Shown: piece after piece, positions 58,970-64,000 of the stretch
Position numbering within the stretch: the stretch's first letter is position 1
Layout of the letters: every line of letters begins with the position of its first letter
Source of the DNA: an uncultured Pelagibacteraceae bacterium
Lineage (GTDB): Bacteria > Pseudomonadota > Alphaproteobacteria > Pelagibacterales > Pelagibacteraceae
Length of the DNA: 64,000 bases
Direction of reading: 5' to 3'
NCBI GenBank assembly: GCA_902573465.1
Contig: CACGJX010000005.1
Location: forward strand, 1-64,000
The notes under the pieces: model-generated
Seen by the model: only the letters and a program-made list of their open reading frames with translations
Told to the model about the DNA's origin: nothing
Databases searched by the model: none
Made by a program: the position numbers and the translations under genes

Positions 58970-60370
58970 TTAAGAGTGTATTGCTCTTTTATCTACTGAT
59001 AACGCAGCTTCTTTGACAGCCTCAGAAAAAGTTGGGTGAGCGTGACAGGTTCTTGCAATATCCTCGGCGCTTGCACCAAATTCCATAGCAACTCCGATTT
59101 CAGCTATTAATTCTCCTGCATGGGGGCCAATTATATGTGCGCCTAAAACTTTATCTGTCTGCGCATCTGCAAGAATTTTCACAAATCCTTCCGCGTCATC
59201 TATAGCTTTGGCCCTAGAGTTGGCCATGAATGAAAATTTCCCAACCTTATAACTTTTATTTAATTCTTTTAATTGCTCCTCAGTTTTACCAATTGAGGCA
59301 ACCTCTGGAGAGGTATATACCACACCTGGTATAGTATCATAGTTTACATGTCCTGATTGACCTACAATATTTTCTGCAACTGCTATACCTTCATCTTCGG
59401 CCTTATGTGCCAGCATAGGTCCAACAATCACATCACCTATTGCATAAATATTTTCAACATTTGTTTTAAATTTCTTATCAGTTTTTATTCTATTTTTTTC
59501 ATCTAAACTCACTCCTGCATTTTTTAAATTTAAACCTTCCGTATTTGCCTTTCTACCAACCGAAATTAAAACTACATCACATTCAAAATTATTTTTGTTC
59601 CCATCTTTATCAATTGTTGAGACCACTGCACCTGAATTATTTTTTTGTATTGTTTCAACCTTATTTTGCATATTAAACTTCATTCCTTGTTTTTTAAGAA
59701 TTTTCATAAATTCAGATGAGATTTCTTTATCCATACCAGGTGTAATATGATCTAAAAACTCGACAACTTCTACTTTTGCACCAAGTCTTGACCACACTGA
59801 CCCCATTTCTAAGCCAATGTAACCTCCACCAACGATAACCATTTTGTTTGGCACTTTTTCTAATTTTAAAGCCCCAGTTGATGAAACTATTATTTTTTCG
59901 TCTATTTCAATACCTGGAAGAGATACTGGTACGGATCCTGTGGCTATAACTGTTTTTTCAGTTTGAATTATTGTTTCTTTTTTTTGATCATCTTTTATTA
60001 AAATTTCATTATTTGATTTAAAACTTCCATGTCCCTTAAAGTAAGTAACTTTGTTTTTTTTTAAAAGAAATTCTACACCTTTTGTTAAAACAGTGACGGC
60101 TTTATCCTTGCTCTTCATCATTTTATCAAGATTTAGTTTTACTTCTCCTATTTCAATACCTTTATTTGCTAAACCTTTAACTTTGTGAAATTCCTCAGAC
60201 AAATTAAGTAAACTTTTTGAAGGGATACAACCAATATTCAGGCATGTACCACCAAGAGATCCTCTTGACTCTATACATGCAGTTTTTAATCCTAGTTGGG
60301 CAAGTCTAATTGCACAAACGTAACCTCCTGGGCCACCTCCTATAACTACTGCTTGAAATTTTTCTGACAT
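58970..60370 (-). CDS. lpdA: Dihydrolipoyl dehydrogenase (E3)
   Basis: A 466-residue flavoprotein that reoxidises dihydrolipoyl groups of 2-oxoacid dehydrogenases with NAD. FAD loop VIGGGPGGYVCAIRLAQLG, redox disulfide GGTCLNIGCIPSK, NAD loop VIVGGGYIGLEMGSVW and the C-terminal catalytic HAHPTFSE are intact. It follows sucB by one base, so it serves the 2-oxoglutarate complex. A second E3 for pyruvate dehydrogenase may exist elsewhere. Confidence 0.97.
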   Translation of the reverse strand: MSEKFQAVVIGGGPGGYVCAIRLAQLGLKTACIESRGSLGGTCLNIGCIPSKSLLNLSEEFHKVKGLANKGIEIGEVKLNLDKMMKSKDKAVTVLTKGVEFLLKKNKVTYFKGHGSFKSNNEILIKDDQKKETIIQTEKTVIATGSVPVSLPGIEIDEKIIVSSTGALKLEKVPNKMVIVGGGYIGLEMGSVWSRLGAKVEVVEFLDHITPGMDKEISSEFMKILKKQGMKFNMQNKVETIQKNNSGAVVSTIDKDGNKNNFECDVVLISVGRKANTEGLNLKNAGVSLDEKNRIKTDKKFKTNVENIYAIGDVIVGPMLAHKAEDEGIAVAENIVGQSGHVNYDTIPGVVYTSPEVASIGKTEEQLKELNKSYKVGKFSFMANSRAKAIDDAEGFVKILADAQTDKVLGAHIIGPHAGELIAEIGVAMEFGASAEDIARTCHAHPTFSEAVKEAALSVDKRAIHS

Positions 60371-60371
60371 C

Positions 60372-61697
60372 TTAAATATCTAAAAATAACCTTCTAGGGT
60401 CCTCAAGACTTTCCTTGATCATTTTAAGAAAAGATACAGACTCTTTGCCATCTATAATTCTATGATCATAAGATAAAGCTAAATACATTACTGGTCTTAT
60501 CTTGATTTCACCATCTACTACAATAGGTCTATCAACAATATTATGCATTCCTAAGACCCCTGACTGAGGTAAGTTTAGAATTGGAGTTGAAAGCATTGAC
60601 CCATAAACTCCACCATTGCTAATAGTAAAAGTACCTCCTTGAAGATCTTCAATAACAAGTTTTCCATCTTTTGCTTTTTCAGAAATTTCTTTAATATTTT
60701 TTTCAATATCTGCAAAAGATAATTCATCTGCATTCTTTAAAACTGGAACTACAAGGCCTTTATCTGTTCCAACTGCAAAACTTATGTTATAATAATTTTT
60801 GTAAACAATTGTGTCCCCATCTATTTCAGCGTTAACTGCTGGAAAATTTTTTAAAGCCACTATACAAGCCTTTACAAAAAATGACATGAAACCAAGCTTG
60901 ATACCATATCGACTTTGGAAATCATCCTGGTTGTCTTTTCTCATATTAATTATATTTGTCATATCCACTTCATTAAAAGTTGTAAGTAGAGCTGCATTTT
61001 CCTGGGCTTGCTTCAGTCTTTTAGCTATAGTTTGCCTTAACCTAGTCATTTTAATACGCTCTTCTTGACCGTATTTAATTTTTCTTTCTGAAGGTGGAGG
61101 ATTAACTCCCATCAAACTTATTAAATCACCTTTTAGTATTCTTCCATCTTTTCCAGATCCTTTTACTGTCTTAACGTCAATATTGTTTTCATTTACCATT
61201 TTTCTTACAGCTGGAGATAATATTTGACTTTCCTCAATAGAATTTTCCTCAGTATGACTATTTTTTATTTCCTCTGTTAAAACAAGTGGCTCCTCTTTTA
61301 AATCTTTGCTATTACTGTCTTCCTCAAATATATCTAATTCCGCTTGTTCTTTAATTGGATCTAACTTGATTACATTGTCTTTTTCTTTAATCTCTTCTTT
61401 TTTTTGTAAATTTGAGGGCTGGATTTTTTCTATTTTATCTGATTTTTTAACTTCACCTTCAATTTCAGTAACTAAACCTAAAATTTCTCCCACTTTAACA
61501 GTTGACCCATCTTGAGAGTTAATTTCAATTAATTTTCCTGTAACTGGAGATGGTACTTCCAAATTAACCTTATCAGTCTCTAATTCAACAATTGGCTCAT
61601 CTGCATCAACCGTTTCGCCTTTATTTTTTAACCATTTAGCAACTGTAGCTTCTGTAATACTTTCACCTAAAACTGGGACTAATATTTTTTCACTCAT
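60372..61697 (-). CDS. sucB: Dihydrolipoyllysine succinyltransferase (E2 of 2-oxoglutarate dehydrogenase)
   Basis: A 441-residue core enzyme. One lipoyl domain (1-80, lipoyl lysine in [12 protein letters not shown]), an acidic linker, a peripheral-subunit-binding domain (about 165-205, [15 protein letters not shown]) and the catalytic domain ending [16 protein letters not shown] with the active histidine. It sits between sucA and lpdA in the usual order. The linker is rich in glutamate and lysine instead of alanine and proline, consistent with AT-driven composition. Confidence 0.97.
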   Translation of the reverse strand: MSEKILVPVLGESITEATVAKWLKNKGETVDADEPIVELETDKVNLEVPSPVTGKLIEINSQDGSTVKVGEILGLVTEIEGEVKKSDKIEKIQPSNLQKKEEIKEKDNVIKLDPIKEQAELDIFEEDSNSKDLKEEPLVLTEEIKNSHTEENSIEESQILSPAVRKMVNENNIDVKTVKGSGKDGRILKGDLISLMGVNPPPSERKIKYGQEERIKMTRLRQTIAKRLKQAQENAALLTTFNEVDMTNIINMRKDNQDDFQSRYGIKLGFMSFFVKACIVALKNFPAVNAEIDGDTIVYKNYYNISFAVGTDKGLVVPVLKNADELSFADIEKNIKEISEKAKDGKLVIEDLQGGTFTISNGGVYGSMLSTPILNLPQSGVLGMHNIVDRPIVVDGEIKIRPVMYLALSYDHRIIDGKESVSFLKMIKESLEDPRRLFLDI

Positions 61698-61703
61698 TTT
61701 AAA

Positions 61704-64000
61704 TTATTCAAAAACCTTCTTAATAATTTCTTGTTGTTGTGAAATGTGTCTTTTTGCATAACCAGTGGCCGGTGATGCATCTGGACTTCTTCCAATATAA
61801 GAAATCTTTTTATTATTAGCCTTTATATTATCTAATGTCCATTGGATATAATCTCTAGCAGAAAACCAAGCTCCCATATTTTTTGGCTCTTCCTGACACC
61901 AATAAAATTTAGCTTTTTTAGCATAAGGTTTTAGCTCTTTTGCAAGTGCCTTAGCTGGAAAAGGGTAAAGTTGCTCAATTCTATAAAATATAAGATCATC
62001 TCTTTTGAATTTTTCTCTAGCCTCAAGCAAATCAAAATAAATTTTTCCTGAGCATAAAATTACCTTTTTAATTTTTTCCTTTTTTTTCAATTTAATAAAA
62101 CCCTTTACCTTTGGATCTATTGCGTGATCCCATAAAACTCTATGAAATGTATTTTTTTTACTGAAATCACTTAAACTTGAAACACAATATTTATGTCTAA
62201 GTAAAGATTTGGGAGTCATTATAATTAGAGGTTTTCTGAAATCTCTATGCATTTGTCTTCTTAGTGCATGAAAGTAGTTTGCAGGTGTTGTACAATTCAT
62301 TACCTGCATATTGTCATTTGAACATAATTGTAAAAATCTTTCTAATCTAGCAGAAGAATGCTCAGGACCTTGACCTTCATAGCCGTGAGGTAATAACATA
62401 ACTAATCCAGAGGCTCTTGACCATTTTCTTTCTCCTGAAGCAATAAATTGATCTATGACTACTTGAGCACCATTAGCAAAATCACCAAATTGAGCTTCCC
62501 AAATTGTAAGTGTATTAGGTTCAACTAAACTGTAACCATATTCAAAGCCTAAAACAGCTAATTCAGATAAGAAACTGTCTACAATTTCAAAATTCTTTTG
62601 ATTTTTAGATATTTTGTTTAACGGAACATATCGAGAATTATCTATTTGATTTCTTAATACTGAATGTCTTTGACTAAATGTACCTCTTCCTGAGTCCTGA
62701 CCAACCAATCTCACTGGGTACCCTTCCTCTAATAAAGATCCAAACGCCAAAGCTTCTGCTGTAGACCAATCAATTTTTTCCTCATTATTAACGTTTGATT
62801 TTCTATTTTCTAAGACTTTAGCGATAGTTTTATGAATGTTAATTTCTTTAGGTATTGTGTTTATTTTTTCAGAAATATTTTTTAATTTTTTAACATCATA
62901 ACCCGTGACGCCTCTTTTATCTTTTCCTCTCGATGGTTTATATCTTGACCATGTACCTTCAAACCATTCAATTTTAGGCTTATAATTCTTTGCATTCTTA
63001 TATTGATCGTCAAGTAATTCCTTAAATTCTTTTATAGATCTTCTAAAATAATCATCTGTTATTGATCCTTCATTTATTAATTTTTCTCCATAAACTTTGA
63101 TTGGTGAAGGGTGTGAACGGATTTTTTGATACATTAGTGGTTGAGTAAAAGACGGCTCATCCCCCTCATTATGACCAAATCTTCGATAACAAATTAAGTC
63201 TATAACAACATCTCTATTAAATTTTAATCTAAAGTCAGTTGCGATTCTTGCAGCATAAACAACTGCCTCAGGATCATCGCCGTTAACATGGATAATTGGT
63301 GCTTCAACCATTTTAGCAATATCAGAGGGGTAAGGTGATGATCTTGCAAATCTTGGGCTTGTAGTAAATCCTATTTGGTTATTGACTATAATATGGATAG
63401 TTCCACCTGTATTATGACCTGGAAGACCGGACATCGCAAAACATTCTGCAACAACTCCTTGTCCCGCAAAAGCTGCGTCTCCATGAATCAAAATTGGTAT
63501 AACTTTATTTCTCTCTTTATCCTTATGGAAATATTGTTTAGCTCTTGTTTGTCCTAAAACTACAGGATTCACTGCTTCAAGATGAGATGGATTATCTGTA
63601 AGACTTACATGCACTTGATTTCCATCAAATTCTCTGTTTGACGACGCACCTAAATGATATTTGACATCTCCTGTGTCATCCTCTGATTTTGAACTAATCT
63701 CTCCAGCAAATTCATTAAAAATTCTTTTATATGATTTTTGTAAGACATTGGCTAAAACGTTCAATCTTCCTCTATGGGACATTCCTATTTTAACTTCTTT
63801 CACTTTTGATTGACCACCAATTTTAATTATTTGCTCAAGGGCGGGGATTAAACTTTCACCTCCATCTAAACCAAATCTTTTTGTACCAACGTATTTTGTG
63901 TGTAAAAATTTTTCAAAACCTTCAGCTTGAATTAATTTTTTAAGAATGGCTTCTTTTCCATTCTGAGTGAATTTAAAATCATCTGCTTTTTCAACTCTGT
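61704..64000 (-). CDS. sucA: 2-oxoglutarate dehydrogenase E1 (5' end cut by window edge)
   Basis: The thiamine-diphosphate decarboxylase of the TCA-cycle complex. The visible 764 residues run from an open left part (KRFGLDGGESLIPALEQII upstream of the MSHRGRLN loop) to the C-terminal SPATGYAKRHISQQQE. IMVNGDDPEAV-like HVNGDDPEAVVYAA, CYRRFGHNEGDEP and LPHGYEGQGPEHSSARLERF are hallmarks. The reading frame stays open to base 64000, so about 200 N-terminal residues are outside. First gene of sucA-sucB-lpdA; it ends six bases before sucB. Confidence 0.97.
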   Translation of the reverse strand, partial: RVEKADDFKFTQNGKEAILKKLIQAEGFEKFLHTKYVGTKRFGLDGGESLIPALEQIIKIGGQSKVKEVKIGMSHRGRLNVLANVLQKSYKRIFNEFAGEISSKSEDDTGDVKYHLGASSNREFDGNQVHVSLTDNPSHLEAVNPVVLGQTRAKQYFHKDKERNKVIPILIHGDAAFAGQGVVAECFAMSGLPGHNTGGTIHIIVNNQIGFTTSPRFARSSPYPSDIAKMVEAPIIHVNGDDPEAVVYAARIATDFRLKFNRDVVIDLICYRRFGHNEGDEPSFTQPLMYQKIRSHPSPIKVYGEKLINEGSITDDYFRRSIKEFKELLDDQYKNAKNYKPKIEWFEGTWSRYKPSRGKDKRGVTGYDVKKLKNISEKINTIPKEINIHKTIAKVLENRKSNVNNEEKIDWSTAEALAFGSLLEEGYPVRLVGQDSGRGTFSQRHSVLRNQIDNSRYVPLNKISKNQKNFEIVDSFLSELAVLGFEYGYSLVEPNTLTIWEAQFGDFANGAQVVIDQFIASGERKWSRASGLVMLLPHGYEGQGPEHSSARLERFLQLCSNDNMQVMNCTTPANYFHALRRQMHRDFRKPLIIMTPKSLLRHKYCVSSLSDFSKKNTFHRVLWDHAIDPKVKGFIKLKKKEKIKKVILCSGKIYFDLLEAREKFKRDDLIFYRIEQLYPFPAKALAKELKPYAKKAKFYWCQEEPKNMGAWFSARDYIQWTLDNIKANNKKISYIGRSPDASPATGYAKRHISQQQEIIKKVFE

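Overview
The window reads as a core-genome segment of a free-living, streamlined alphaproteobacterium of the SAR11 / Candidatus Pelagibacter type. The support is strongly AT-rich DNA (roughly 30% G+C by eye), about 60 protein genes with no gene-free stretch above 200 bases, no mobile elements, a SAM-II riboswitch before metX, a class I lysyl-tRNA synthetase, ChvG/ChvI and PrrA-type regulators, and an F1 operon (atpHAGDC) lacking the F0 genes. I found no tRNA, rRNA, CRISPR, insertion sequence or phage gene. Layout by region. 1-12 kb: a cut-off cyclopropane-fatty-acid synthase, a DapA-family aldolase, a family 9 glycosyltransferase, a proteostasis group (membrane J-protein, oligopeptidase B, Hsp20), a purine permease facing a purine phosphoribosyltransferase, and a large three-part sugar-modifying enzyme beside a GT17 glycosyltransferase. 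12-20 kb: base-excision repair glycosylase, EamA transporter, MsrA, mercaptopyruvate sulfurtransferase, a two-gene RND efflux system and small envelope proteins. 20-30 kb: phosphoglycerate mutase, a MurNAc-recycling-like pair (murU/amgK type) with tsaE, ahcY, chvG-chvI, polA, bioY and a PrrA-type regulator. 30-34 kb: a polyamine operon (decarboxylase, deoxyhypusine-synthase-like enzyme, ureohydrolase). 34-43 kb: rpmB, pyrD, lysK, trkH, an AmpG-like transporter, an NlpC/P60 hydrolase, tyrA and hisC. 43-52 kb: SAM-II riboswitch, metX-metW, gloB, rplU-rpmA-obgE-proB-proA-nadD-rsfS-ctpA-rppH. 52-64 kb: F1-ATPase operon, priA, and the 2-oxoglutarate dehydrogenase genes lpdA, sucB and sucA (cut off at the right edge). 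Most of the content is housekeeping: methionine/SAM cycle (metX, metW, ahcY), TCA cycle, ATP synthesis, translation, proline, NAD, pyrimidine and polyamine metabolism. I saw no clear undescribed defence or mobile system. The most useful points are regulatory or structural: a heat-shock promoter followed by a ROSE-like RNA thermometer before hsp20, the SAM-II riboswitch before metX, an apparent one-base frameshift that removes the conserved C-terminal strand of ChvG, the 846-residue epimerase-cupin-methyltransferase fusion, the deoxyhypusine-synthase-like enzyme in a polyamine operon, and the compaction itself: eight of ten convergent gene pairs overlap at their 3' ends, three of them sharing one TTAA for both stop codons.
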